From Candidatus Zhuqueibacterota bacterium (GTDB lineage: Bacteria; Zhuqueibacterota; Zhuqueibacteria; Oceanimicrobiales; Oceanimicrobiaceae): a stretch of 64,000 bases of DNA. Within the stretch, counting starts at the first letter, position 1; the number at the start of each line of letters is the position of its first letter. The DNA lies in NCBI GenBank assembly GCA_029262055.1, contig JAJDAD010000091.1, positions 1 through 64,000 on the forward strand, written 5' to 3'. This document shows, piece after piece, positions 7,927 through 16,897 of this stretch. Both the position numbers and the translations under genes were made by a program. The notes under the pieces are model-generated. The model had not been told where the DNA came from, ran no database searches, and saw only the letters and a program-made list of their open reading frames with translations.

Positions 7927-9165
7927 ATGAACAGGGTCATTGTGACAACGCTGTATTTGGCAATTGCCGCAAGCCTATACGGTCAAACCAAATCACTACC
8001 CGTCACTTTTGACGGACAAATCCGGGTGCGTAGCGAAGCAGACGGGCGCGACTTCAACAACGATTCCGACATCAACACTTACACTCTGATGCGAACACGA
8101 TTTGGTGCACGTGCCAATCCTACAGACGACGTCACGGTCTATGTCCAGATACAGGATTCAAGAGCATTTGGCACCGAACCCAGTACCCTTGCCAGTACGG
8201 CCAACCTGGATGTGCATCAGGCCTACTTCCAGGTCAGCAACCTGTGGGACAAGAACATCGATTTGAAAGTAGGCCGGCAGGAGATGGTTTATGGCAGCCA
8301 AAGACTGATCGGCAATGTCGGGTGGAGCAATACCGGACGCTCGTTTGATGGGGTTAAGCTGAGCTTTGGCAAGAACAATAACTTCGATCTGTTCTCGATG
8401 ATCATTAATGAAGCCAATACGCCGGTGCTGGGGCCGGCAACACCCGCAACCACCGCAGGACGGGAGAGCGCCGACAACAGTTTCGTCGGAGCTTACTATA
8501 AACACCGTCCGAGCTCACGCTATAAACTCGATGTTTACGGCCTGTTTCAATCAAACACACAGAATACGCTCGCCGGTGACAACGAGCTAAACCGCGCCAC
8601 CGTTGGTACGTACAACAAAGGCAAGCTCAACAAGAATCTGGATTTCGAAACAGAGCTGGCGCTGCAACTTGGCAAACGCCGCGGCCAGGATGTATCAGCG
8701 TACCTGCTGAGCGGTTCCGTCGGCTACACCTTCAAAACACAGCGAAAGCCAAGCGTGCGCATCGGCTACGATTATCTCTCAGGTATGGAGTCCGGAGATG
8801 AAGACTTCAAGGCCTTTGATACGCTCTTTGCCACCAACCACAAATTCTACGGCTTCATGGATTATTTTATCAACATCCCGGTGAATGCAAGTGGCCGGGG
8901 CCTGCAGGATTTCATGCTCAAGGCCAAGATACCGTTCGGCAAGAACTGGAATCTCAATGCCCATTATCATAATTTCAGGGCTGCCAAGGGTGCTGAGAAA
9001 AATTTCGGCAACGAGCTCGATCTTGTTTTGAATTATGCCTATAACTCAGTCGCTTCATTTCAGTTCGGCCTGGCCTTTTTCGTGCCTGGCGACCTGGTCG
9101 AGAATTCATTTCTCAATGACGACATTGGTGTTTGGTCGTTTACCACCATGCTGGTCAAGTTTTAA
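7927..9165 (+). CDS. Alginate-export-type outer-membrane porin
   Basis: A 412-residue exported beta-barrel. The start ATG at 7927 follows CAGGAGG; a signal peptide (VTTLYLAIAASLYGQ) precedes the barrel. The opening strands (FDGQIRVRSEADGRDFNND, then TLMRTRFGARANPTDDVTVY) and the segment VQIQDSRAFGTEP are typical of the alginate-export/DUF1302-like porin group, and the chain ends in an aromatic strand (TTMLVKF). Such porins pass small organic or anionic solutes; the true solute is unknown. It has its own sigma-54 promoter and a terminator at 9220-9247, so it is expressed apart from the downstream catabolic operon, though it may supply that operon with substrate. Confidence 0.8.
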   Translation: MNRVIVTTLYLAIAASLYGQTKSLPVTFDGQIRVRSEADGRDFNNDSDINTYTLMRTRFGARANPTDDVTVYVQIQDSRAFGTEPSTLASTANLDVHQAYFQVSNLWDKNIDLKVGRQEMVYGSQRLIGNVGWSNTGRSFDGVKLSFGKNNNFDLFSMIINEANTPVLGPATPATTAGRESADNSFVGAYYKHRPSSRYKLDVYGLFQSNTQNTLAGDNELNRATVGTYNKGKLNKNLDFETELALQLGKRRGQDVSAYLLSGSVGYTFKTQRKPSVRIGYDYLSGMESGDEDFKAFDTLFATNHKFYGFMDYFINIPVNASGRGLQDFMLKAKIPFGKNWNLNAHYHNFRAAKGAEKNFGNELDLVLNYAYNSVASFQFGLAFFVPGDLVENSFLNDDIGVWSFTTMLVKF

Positions 9166-9219
9166 CTTGGTAGTTTGTTGACTCGTGACGACATCTGGAT
9201 TGCTGTAGTATGAACAGGG

Positions 9220-9257
9220 GCCGGAGACAGCTTCGCTTGCCTCCGGCTCAACCTTCT
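9220..9257 (+). terminator. Probable terminator after the porin gene
   Basis: GCCGGAG at 9220-9226 pairs with CTCCGGC at 9241-9247 and is followed by a T-rich stretch. It sits 55 bases after the porin stop and separates the sigma-54-driven porin from the operon that starts at 9403. Confidence 0.6.
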
Positions 9258-9339
9258 TCGTTTTTCGGACAGTTTTCGGTCAAGCACTAACGACTGCCGC
9301 CGACCCGCTCTGATCGTCTTTCCCTTGCCAATTCATGCC

Positions 9340-9401
9340 GATTACCTTATGTTAAGGCGTCCAGCCGTTGCCGGTTTTTCGAGCTATTACTTAAGGTAAT
9401 C
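9340..9401 (+). promoter_or_regulatory. Inverted repeat overlapping the ribosome site of the kinase-lyase gene
   Basis: GATTACCTTA (9340-9349) and its exact complement TAAGGTAATC (9392-9401) flank 42 bases. The right arm contains the AAGG ribosome-binding core and ends one base before the ATG at 9403. In RNA the pairing could hide the ribosome site; in DNA the two arms could be an operator. Each arm is itself partly palindromic (CCTTA/TAAGG on the left). Inference only. Confidence 0.4.
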
Positions 9402-9402
9402 C

Positions 9403-11733
9403 ATGACCGCCTCAGACTCCCCTGCCTTTTCAGAACTCGACGCCGAGACATTTGCCGAAGCACGTTACGGTTTGCAAGCCAAAGTCAAACTGCTCGGTAG
9501 CTACAGCGATCAGAATTTTCTGCTTCGGGACAGGCTGTCTGGCGAGAAATATGTTCTCAAAATCTCAAACGCCGCCGACTCTGCTGATGCCCTCGAAGCC
9601 CAGAACGAGGCCATGGCCAAACTCTCGGAAAATGGCATCAATTGTCCGCAACCAAGAAGCTCGATAAATGAGAAGCGGATCGAGTCCATTTCAAGCCGGA
9701 GCGGTCAACGCTACCTTGCCCGCGTCTTGACCCACGTTCCGGGCACATTCCTGGCCGATGGCACCCGGCACAGTCCACAATTGCTGAAGAATCTGGGTTG
9801 CTATCTGGGGAGGCTCAATTGTATTTTGGCGGATTTCCGGCATAGTGGCACCGTTAGAAACCTGACTTGGGATCTCAAGAATGTGTCTATGCTTCCGCGC
9901 GATCTGGACAACATCAAAGATCCCAAAAAACGCAGTCTCGTCGACTACTTTATCTTACAATTTCAAACCCATGTCGAGCCCACACTTGCAGGACTCCGCA
10001 AAAGTGCAATACACGGAGATGCAAATGATAACAACATCCTGGTAGATTTCGGCCGGCATGAGGTAACGGGCATCATCGACTTCGGTGACCTTGTTTATTC
10101 CACCACGATTTTTGATGTTGCGATCGCTGCAACCTTCACCATGCTAGAACGAAGCAACCCGCTGGCTGCAGCAATTCATTTTGTGAAGGGCTATCACCAG
10201 GCCAATCCGCTCACGGCCGACGAAGTCGACTCATTTTTTTATCTTATCTGTGCCAGAGTTTGCATGAGTGTCACGATGTCAGCGAAACAAAAAGCTCTTG
10301 AACCTGCGAATAGACACATTACTCTTCACGAAGAAAAAATGTGGCGATTACTACAGACCCTCCTATCGATAAATCCGGAAAGGGCTCGCACATTTTTCCG
10401 CCAGGCTTGCGGCCCAACTTCAAGTCCGCGCGTGAGCAGTCTCGGGCATAAAAAGGTCGGCGAGTTACGCAAAAAGCATCTGAATCCTGCACTCGGCCTG
10501 TCTTATGTCACCCCGCTGAAAATCACACGTGGCGCCATGCAGTACCTGTTCGATGAAGAGGGGCAAACATATCTGGATTGCGTCAACAATGTCTGCCACG
10601 TTGGCCACTGTCACCCCCGGGTCGTCAGGGCAATACAAAAGCAAATCGCCACCTTGAATACCAACACACGCTACCTGCACGACACGCTGGTGAAATATGC
10701 TGGAGCCCTGACAGACAGATTTCCCGATCCACTCAATGTTTGCTTCTTTGTAAATTCCGGCAGTGAGGCAAACGATCTGGCCTTGCGCCTGGCATCGGCG
10801 CACACCGGGGGTAGTGACCTGATCGTCATTTCCGGCGCCTACCACGGCAACCTGCACTCACTGATCAACATCAGTCCATACAAATTTGACGGTCCGGGTG
10901 GAGCAGGTTCAGCGCACAATGTGCACCAGGTGGAAATGCCGGACACGTATCGCGGCAAGCACAAGCTGCAGCCCGCGCAGGCTGCGATCGCATACGCAAG
11001 AGAAGTCCAACAGGCGCTGCAGCGCGTCGAACTACGCCGGGGCAAAGTCGCGGCGTTTGTTGCGGAACCACTGCTCGGCTGTGGCGGTCAGATCGTCCTG
11101 CCGCCAACCTACTTGCAACGGGCCTATGACTTTGCCTGGGAAGCCGGCGCCGTCTGCATCGCCGATGAAGTACAGGTCGGTTTCGGTCGCGTCGGATCGC
11201 ATTTCTGGGGGTTTGAAACGCAGGATGTGGTGCCGGACATTGTGACCTTGGGCAAGCCTATCGGCAACGGCCATCCGCTCGGCGCTGTCGTGACCACGCG
11301 CGCAATCGCTGAGTCATTCAACAACGGAATGGAGTATTTTAACACCTTCGGCGGCAACCCCGTTTCCTGCGCCGCCGGCCTCGCTGTGCTCAAAGTAATT
11401 GCGGAAGAAGGCCTGCAAAAAAATGCCGAAGAGGTTGGACACTATCTGAAACAAAGGTTGAACGAGCTCAAGCCGGAGCACAATCTGATCGGCGATGTCC
11501 GCGGCCTGGGCCTGTTCCTCGGCGTTGAGCTGGTGACCGACCGCGAGGCTTTAACCCCCGCCGCAACCGAAGCCGCAGCCGTGGTGGAAGCAATGAAAGA
11601 GCGCGGTATCTTGCTCAGCACGGACGGTCCGCTGCACAATGTCATCAAGATTAAGCCCCCAATCATATTCTCGCGCGCAAACGCCGACCGCCTCGTGGAG
11701 GCCCTCGATGAAGTTCTCGCGCAGCATGGGTAG
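9403..11733 (+). CDS. Hydroxylysine-kinase-like / class III aminotransferase-fold phospholyase fusion
   Basis: A 776-residue two-domain enzyme. Residues 1-340 are an APH/hydroxylysine-kinase-type phosphotransferase with the catalytic loop [16 protein letters not shown] and metal-binding IIDFGD. Residues about 355-776 are a class III aminotransferase fold with the PLP lysine in [13 protein letters not shown] and the cofactor segment [14 protein letters not shown]. The human relatives of the halves are hydroxylysine kinase (AGPHD1/HYKK) and the ammoniophospholyases AGXT2L1/AGXT2L2, which cleave phosphoethanolamine or 5-phosphohydroxylysine. The fusion would phosphorylate an amino alcohol and then eliminate phosphate and ammonia. 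It heads a tight operon with a Na+ symporter and galactokinase, which favours hydroxylysine from galactosylated collagen; ethanolamine is the main alternative. Confidence 0.8.
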   Translation: MTASDSPAFSELDAETFAEARYGLQAKVKLLGSYSDQNFLLRDRLSGEKYVLKISNAADSADALEAQNEAMAKLSENGINCPQPRSSINEKRIESISSRSGQRYLARVLTHVPGTFLADGTRHSPQLLKNLGCYLGRLNCILADFRHSGTVRNLTWDLKNVSMLPRDLDNIKDPKKRSLVDYFILQFQTHVEPTLAGLRKSAIHGDANDNNILVDFGRHEVTGIIDFGDLVYSTTIFDVAIAATFTMLERSNPLAAAIHFVKGYHQANPLTADEVDSFFYLICARVCMSVTMSAKQKALEPANRHITLHEEKMWRLLQTLLSINPERARTFFRQACGPTSSPRVSSLGHKKVGELRKKHLNPALGLSYVTPLKITRGAMQYLFDEEGQTYLDCVNNVCHVGHCHPRVVRAIQKQIATLNTNTRYLHDTLVKYAGALTDRFPDPLNVCFFVNSGSEANDLALRLASAHTGGSDLIVISGAYHGNLHSLINISPYKFDGPGGAGSAHNVHQVEMPDTYRGKHKLQPAQAAIAYAREVQQALQRVELRRGKVAAFVAEPLLGCGGQIVLPPTYLQRAYDFAWEAGAVCIADEVQVGFGRVGSHFWGFETQDVVPDIVTLGKPIGNGHPLGAVVTTRAIAESFNNGMEYFNTFGGNPVSCAAGLAVLKVIAEEGLQKNAEEVGHYLKQRLNELKPEHNLIGDVRGLGLFLGVELVTDREALTPAATEAAAVVEAMKERGILLSTDGPLHNVIKIKPPIIFSRANADRLVEALDEVLAQHG

Positions 11734-11781
11734 CGGCGGCAACGGAAGAGCTCGCAAGCACCAAATTAATGAGGCAGGCCA

Positions 11782-13308
11782 GTGGACCTAACACTCTCAG
11801 ACGGAATCGCTTTCATCGCTTTCTTGCTGGCAGTTGTCAGCATCTCGCTCTATGCATCGCGCAAAGAAGAGACCTCGGAAGATTATTTTCTGGCAGGCAG
11901 AAATCTCAGTTGGTGGTTGATCGGCTTTTCTCTGATCGCGTCCAATATTTCGACCGAACATTTTGTCGGCATGGCCGGCGCTGGTTTCGGTGAAGCCGGG
12001 CTTGCCATCGCCAGCTACGAATGGATTGCCGCCATTGCCCTCGTGTTCATCGGACTGTTCCTCTTGCCGCTTTATCTGCGCCTGGGCATCTACACCATGC
12101 CGGAATTCCTGGAACATCGCTACGGCCGGCCGGCCCGCACCCTGATGGCCTTCTACCTGATGCTGGCCTACATCGGTGTCGCCATCGCTGCCGTGCTCTA
12201 CTCCGGGGCGCTAGGGCTGAATGCAATCTTCGGCCTCGACCTTGTTGCGGGTATCTGGCTGATCGGAATTCTGGCCGGCGCCTACACTATTTATGGCGGC
12301 CTGAAAGCGGTGGTCTGGTCCGACTTACTGCAGGGTGTGACTTTGCTCATCGGAGGGCTGGTCGTCACACTCATCGGACTTACACGCGTTGGCGGAATCA
12401 CGGAGTTTCTGTCCGCAAATCAGGACAAATTACATGTTATATTGCCGGCCGACCATCCTGAGATCCCCTGGACCGCATTGTTGTTTGGTATCTGGATTCC
12501 CAACTTCTTTTACTGGGGCTTTAACCAGTTTATCACGCAGCGGACCCTGGGAGCAAAAAGTCTTGCCGAGGGGCAAAAGGGGATTATGCTGGCTGCGAGC
12601 CTCAAACTGGTTATTCCGTTCATAATCGTCTTTCCGGGGATCATGGCCTTTCAGCTCTTCGCCGGCCAGATCGCTAGCCCGGATCAGGCCTACCCGATTT
12701 TGATCAAAAACCTGCTGCCCGCGGGATTCCGGGGTATTTTGTTCGCCGCCTTGTTTGGCGCTGTTATGAGCAGCCTGGACTCCATGTTGAACTCGGCCTC
12801 CACCATCTTTACTATGGACATCTATAAACCACACATCAGACCGGGTGCTTCTCCTGCGCAAATTGTGAAAGTCGGACGAACGGCTACAGCCTTCTTTGTG
12901 ATCGCCGGTTGTCTGATGGCGCCTTTGCCCGGTGAATTTGAGGGAGTATTCAAGTACATTCAGCTTGTCTGGGGTTTCCTGTCACCGGGGATAGTGGCGG
13001 TATTTGTTTTCGGGCTGGTCTTCCGGCGGGCGCCATTAAGCGCCGCAATGAGCGGTCTCATCCTGACAGTCCCGGTTTACGGCCTCTTCCTGTGGCTCCT
13101 GCCTGAGGTGGCGTTTCTCAACCACATGGCCTTCACCTTTGTGATTTTGATTGCGGTTATGGCTCTGGTCACCGTGCGCAACCCGCTGCCTGAGCCGGTC
13201 AGGTTCGAACAGAAATGTGATCTGGATTTACAGCCAAGTCCGTTTGCCAAAAGTCTCGGATTCGCGGTGCTGGTCGCAGCCGGGATGCTTTATATCTATT
13301 TTTGGTAA
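11782..13308 (+). CDS. SGLT-family sodium/solute symporter
   Basis: A 508-residue inner-membrane transporter of the sodium:solute symporter family with about 13-14 hydrophobic helices. Family marks include the early segments EDYFLAGRNLSWWLIGFSLI and ASNISTEHFVGMAGAGFG, and later GFRGILFAALFGAVMSSLDS, the conserved Na2-site helix. The start is GTG at 11782, preceded by GAGG at good spacing. These symporters take up sugars such as galactose or glucose, inositol, amino acids or vitamins; the N-terminal half looks closest to the sugar (vSGLT/SGLT) branch. It lies 48 bases after the kinase-phospholyase gene and 16 bases before galactokinase, so galactose or a galactosyl compound is the likely cargo. 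Confidence 0.85.
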   Translation: MDLTLSDGIAFIAFLLAVVSISLYASRKEETSEDYFLAGRNLSWWLIGFSLIASNISTEHFVGMAGAGFGEAGLAIASYEWIAAIALVFIGLFLLPLYLRLGIYTMPEFLEHRYGRPARTLMAFYLMLAYIGVAIAAVLYSGALGLNAIFGLDLVAGIWLIGILAGAYTIYGGLKAVVWSDLLQGVTLLIGGLVVTLIGLTRVGGITEFLSANQDKLHVILPADHPEIPWTALLFGIWIPNFFYWGFNQFITQRTLGAKSLAEGQKGIMLAASLKLVIPFIIVFPGIMAFQLFAGQIASPDQAYPILIKNLLPAGFRGILFAALFGAVMSSLDSMLNSASTIFTMDIYKPHIRPGASPAQIVKVGRTATAFFVIAGCLMAPLPGEFEGVFKYIQLVWGFLSPGIVAVFVFGLVFRRAPLSAAMSGLILTVPVYGLFLWLLPEVAFLNHMAFTFVILIAVMALVTVRNPLPEPVRFEQKCDLDLQPSPFAKSLGFAVLVAAGMLYIYFW

Positions 13309-13324
13309 ATAGAGTGCCACTTAA

Positions 13325-14476
13325 TTGACGACCGCGAAAATCATAGAACAGGCCTTTTTCACCAAGTTCAAACAAGAGCCCCTGCTCGTACGCTCTCCGG
13401 GTCGCATCAACCTGATTGGAGAACATACCGACTACAATGATGGCCTGGTCCTGCCCGGGGCAATCGACAAAGAACTTGTTTTTGCAGTGGCGCCGGCGGA
13501 TGGAGACACTTGTTGTCTGCATGCCAACGACTTACAGGAGAGCATCGAGTTTGACGCCGGTTGCGGCAAACCTGCTGACCACTCCTGGGCCAGGTATTTG
13601 CAGGCCGTGCTGCAAGAGTTGCAGGGCTACGGCGAATGTGTCACCGCGGTGAACTGCACGTTTGGAGGCAACCTGCCCCCAGGGGCAGGGCTGGCATCTT
13701 CGGCCGCGCTCACAACCGGCTTTGCCCTGGCCCTAAACCAACTCTTCGGGCTCGGGCTCGACCGCGCCACCCTGGCCCGCATCTGCCAGCAAGCTGAACA
13801 CTTGACCGGTACGGATTGCGGTATTATGGACCAGTACGCTGCGCTTTTCGGTCAGCGCAACAACCTGGTCTTACTTGATTGTCGCTCTCTCTCCGTACAG
13901 CACATACCCTTCGTACACGAGGAAGTCCGGATCGTCCTTCTGAATACCGGTGTCACTCACGCCCTGGCGGATTCGGAGTACAATGTGCGCAGGCAGGAAT
14001 GCCGGCAGGGCATCGAGATCCTGCAAAGGTTTATGCCGGATCTGGAGAGTTTGCGTGACGTTACACTTACTACTTTGGAAAAAGCCCGAGAGGAATTGGG
14101 TCCGAAGCTCTACGCCCGCTCCCGGTACATTGTAGAAGAGAACCAACGTGTGCGAACGGCCTGCTCACTCCTGTCATGCGGAGATATCGCCGGCCTGGGG
14201 CAAATCATGTTTGCGACCCATTACGGGTTGAGAGATCTGTACGAAGTAAGCTGCCCGGAGCTGGATTTTCTTGTCGAACTGGCCGCGGACACCGAAGGCG
14301 TAGTCGGAGCCCGCATGATGGGTGGCGGTTTTGGGGGATGCACCATTAACCTGGTCAGACCCGACGCTTCACAAAGATTTCTCGAAAACGCGACCGCGTA
14401 CTTCGGAAATAGCTTTTCTCAAAATCTGCAAGCATACGCCGTGCAGTTGTCTGACGGGGCTTCGGTAATCAGGTAA
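13325..14476 (+). CDS. galK: Galactokinase
   Basis: A 383-residue GHMP kinase converting galactose and ATP to galactose-1-phosphate. All three family motifs are present: PGRINLIGEHTDYNDG near residue 24 (galactokinase signature), the phosphate-binding loop PPGAGLASSAAL near 117, and GARMMGGGFGGCTINLV near 325. The start is an unusual TTG at 13325, 16 bases after the symporter stop, with only a weak ribosome site, suggesting translation coupled to the gene before it. No galT, galE or mutarotase gene lies in the window, so the rest of the Leloir pathway must be elsewhere or the phosphate product is used otherwise. Confidence 0.92.
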   Translation: MTTAKIIEQAFFTKFKQEPLLVRSPGRINLIGEHTDYNDGLVLPGAIDKELVFAVAPADGDTCCLHANDLQESIEFDAGCGKPADHSWARYLQAVLQELQGYGECVTAVNCTFGGNLPPGAGLASSAALTTGFALALNQLFGLGLDRATLARICQQAEHLTGTDCGIMDQYAALFGQRNNLVLLDCRSLSVQHIPFVHEEVRIVLLNTGVTHALADSEYNVRRQECRQGIEILQRFMPDLESLRDVTLTTLEKAREELGPKLYARSRYIVEENQRVRTACSLLSCGDIAGLGQIMFATHYGLRDLYEVSCPELDFLVELAADTEGVVGARMMGGGFGGCTINLVRPDASQRFLENATAYFGNSFSQNLQAYAVQLSDGASVIR

Positions 14477-14506
14477 CCCCCAATTTACGTCTATAGGGTT
14501 TTATAC

Positions 14507-15682
14507 CTATTCAGGGATTCTCAAACTCGGGTCACCCAGAATACTCATTCTCTGAATCGTGCCGTCCGGTATTTGTGACGGGTATCTCCGCTTGACAGCC
14601 AGTACCGCCTCTCCTACGGTCAACGGTTCATTTTTAATGGCTTCAAAGAACCTCCGTGAGAAATCAAAGGTCTGCATTACAAAAGCCTTGCCGGATGGCC
14701 CCACCGACAAAACGGCACCACCATCCTGCAAGGTGATCAGTTCCTCAACGAGGCTCTTCTGTTGCGGATTGTCATAATTCTGCGAAGAGGTCATTGCCAG
14801 CAAAACAAAGGGCCGCTTGTTGGTTGGCAATGAGCCAACATCTGCTACTGAAATAAAGTCCGCCCTGGACCAACTAGAGGAAAAACCGAATCCGTAATAC
14901 ATGAAAAAGACCGCCCCGTGTTCCAAGACCTCTATAACGTTTTCCTTCATCCCGTTGTTGGGAGAATCACTCCTGATGTCAATTCTCGTATAATCATCAA
15001 AATCAAGTCCAGATCCCGAAAACAGTCTTGAGACAAGTTTCTCAAAAACATTGTTGAACTCTGCATCGGCATCCACAAGAAAAAGGCCTTCCTTACTATA
15101 GATATCTCCAACGCTTCCATTTTCGAATTCGAGACTCTTATCGATTAAACTCTGAAGTTCTGTCCGGTTGGATACCGGAAGACGTCCAAGCGACACGTCA
15201 GGCAAAGTATCCTCTTCATTCTTGTTTATTGCGTACAAATCGTCAAGGGAAACGAATTCCTCGTCCGCTTCTACGCGGCCTGCCAGGCTGGATGGAATTT
15301 GAAATGTGGGAACAAACGATGTATTCCCCACCAGCAGAACATATTTTGGGTGTGGCTCCTGCCAGAATGAAAGAGTGTAGCTAATAAAATCTCTGATTCC
15401 CTCCTGCTTTGAAGTAACGTTTGGGAAGGCGTCTGCAATCTGACGTAAGCTGACGGTGGTCACAGCAAACCCCATTTCGTCCTTTTGAGCTTCAAAGCGT
15501 CCGAGGTTACTCTTGAAAATTTCCGGTGTGATGATCAGGTAATCAGACTGGTTTGCGGTATCCCTGAGTGGCAGAGGCTCGGGGGCAGTTGGGTTATCAC
15601 CGCAATTGCTAGCCACCAACGGTAGCATAATGAAGATGCAAAAGAGGATAATCCTGGACGAGGTAGATGGTCTGAAATTCAT
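14507..15682 (-). CDS. Gingipain-fold (peptidase C25-like) lipoprotein, probably catalytically inactive
   Basis: A 391-residue exported protein starting at ATG 15682 behind AGGAG. A hydrophobic signal with Cys27 (PLVASNC) suggests a lipoprotein, although Asn at -1 is unusual. The body follows the C25 pattern: DYLIITPEIF at the start of the fold, HPKYVLLVGNTSFVPT, DVSLGRLPVSNRTEL, and the closing RMSILGDPSLRIP. Where active members have YIGHGS and a TC or SC dyad, this protein has MYYGFGFS and LLAMTSSQNYDNP, so both catalytic His and Cys appear lost. It could be a binding or scaffold pseudo-protease related to PorU/gingipains. It is the last gene of a minus-strand run of exported proteins and converges with galK. 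Confidence 0.7.
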   Translation of the reverse strand: MNFRPSTSSRIILFCIFIMLPLVASNCGDNPTAPEPLPLRDTANQSDYLIITPEIFKSNLGRFEAQKDEMGFAVTTVSLRQIADAFPNVTSKQEGIRDFISYTLSFWQEPHPKYVLLVGNTSFVPTFQIPSSLAGRVEADEEFVSLDDLYAINKNEEDTLPDVSLGRLPVSNRTELQSLIDKSLEFENGSVGDIYSKEGLFLVDADAEFNNVFEKLVSRLFSGSGLDFDDYTRIDIRSDSPNNGMKENVIEVLEHGAVFFMYYGFGFSSSWSRADFISVADVGSLPTNKRPFVLLAMTSSQNYDNPQQKSLVEELITLQDGGAVLSVGPSGKAFVMQTFDFSRRFFEAIKNEPLTVGEAVLAVKRRYPSQIPDGTIQRMSILGDPSLRIPE

Positions 15683-15832
15683 GGTTATCTCCTAAGTTAG
15701 TCCCTCTCACTTTGGCTCAAGAAAACCGTATCAAGATTTCAGGCGATCTCCTCCTGTTGGGTCGTTCAAAAATGTCTCTAAGATAGAAAAGAAGTGTGGC
15801 GTGTTCCAGACTCACGCTTCGTCTTGCTCCCG

Positions 15833-16765
15833 TTACCAGTTACCGCCCGGCCCTCCGTAGGCGCCCTGGTCGTTCCTGCTTGCGTCAAAATCATTAAACG
15901 CCAGATCCGGATTTCCTGCATCGACCGCCGGCGAGTTTTCCCTGAGGTGCAAATCATCAAAAGAGAAGAAGAGTGGGTCTGCCCCACCGGTCGGCAGGAA
16001 ATTGAACTGCCGCACAAAGTTGTCACTGCTTCCCGAGAAGACAGCGATGCGCGGATCACCGGTCGTTGCCTTGTTTTCGAAGAATATGTTGTTCTGAACG
16101 CTGGAAAGTACTTGATTCGCAAGCACCAGTCCACCGCCAAAATTGATGCAGTTGTTGTCGAAAATGGTGTTGTTCACGATCCTCGCTTCTGAGCTAGTGC
16201 AGAACAATCCGGCCCCGAAATTCTCCGAACGGTTTCCCCGGAAGAGATTGTTTCGAATGTTGACATTGGCCTGCAGGGCATACAGTCCGCCACCAACGGC
16301 AGAAATGTTGTCTTGAATGACAGTGTTCGAGAGTTCCAGCTCCGAACGGATAACCTCTATGGCGCAGTTGCGCAGAGTATCCGGTTGACTGAGCCGGACC
16401 CCTTCGATAATGCTGAAGCTAATCGTGCTCGATTGCGAATCGACAAATTTTATGCCGAGCCAGCCTGCACCTGTCGGTTGGAACAAGACCGGCCGTCCTC
16501 CTGCACCGGAGCTTTCGAGAGTTCCTTTCACGATCAACATCGTTTCGGGCGCAAACTTTAGCCTGACGCCGGCCGGAATGCGCAAGGTCGAATTGGCCTC
16601 GACTGTAATCGTGTCCGTAACCTCATACGGTGAAGCACCGACATCAAGTGTACCGGAAACAACTCCGCTGAGCTCGGTAGAAACTGGTTGATTGGAAACG
16701 GTGTTATCACTCACACAGCCCGTCAACACTGTCAGAAGTACGACCCAGAAGAGGTGCTTTCGCAT
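15833..16765 (-). CDS. Lipoprotein with right-handed parallel beta-helix
   Basis: About 310 residues. A signal peptide with lipobox (VVLLTVLTGC) is followed by beta-helix rungs rich in Asn, Val and Gly (NTVIQDNISAVGGGLYALQA, IRNNLFRGNRSENFGAGLFC, IVNNTIFDNNCINFGGGLVL). The fold is typical of pectate-lyase-like surface proteins, but no catalytic site could be assigned. The end (NDFDASRNDQGAYGGPGGNW) is the stereotyped tail of beta-helix 'choice-of-anchor' proteins. The start MRKHLF at 16765 suits a lipoprotein signal; in-frame starts at 16774 (ATG) and 16789 (GTG, with AGAGAT before it) are possible. It lies between the gingipain-like gene and a kelch protein gene. Confidence 0.7.
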   Translation of the reverse strand: MRKHLFWVVLLTVLTGCVSDNTVSNQPVSTELSGVVSGTLDVGASPYEVTDTITVEANSTLRIPAGVRLKFAPETMLIVKGTLESSGAGGRPVLFQPTGAGWLGIKFVDSQSSTISFSIIEGVRLSQPDTLRNCAIEVIRSELELSNTVIQDNISAVGGGLYALQANVNIRNNLFRGNRSENFGAGLFCTSSEARIVNNTIFDNNCINFGGGLVLANQVLSSVQNNIFFENKATTGDPRIAVFSGSSDNFVRQFNFLPTGGADPLFFSFDDLHLRENSPAVDAGNPDLAFNDFDASRNDQGAYGGPGGNW

Positions 16766-16819
16766 CAGACCCATCCCATTTTTTGTCACGGGTATCTCTT
16801 TCGTTAATAAGCCGCTTCT

Positions 16820-16848
16820 ATAATAACGAATTATCCTCAGTTATACAA
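16820..16848 (-). promoter_or_regulatory. Candidate sigma-70-type promoter for the beta-helix lipoprotein
   Basis: On the minus strand TTGTAT (16848-16843) and TATTAT (16825-16820) are 17 bases apart, 5 and 4 matches to a standard -35/-10 pair if the phylum uses the usual consensus. It stands about 30-55 bases before the possible starts of the beta-helix lipoprotein. Such matches are common in AT-rich gaps. Confidence 0.3.
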
Positions 16849-16897
16849 GAGTGGAACCCAGTTTTTTCCCAACCACAAGAAATGATCTCTTGTCAGT

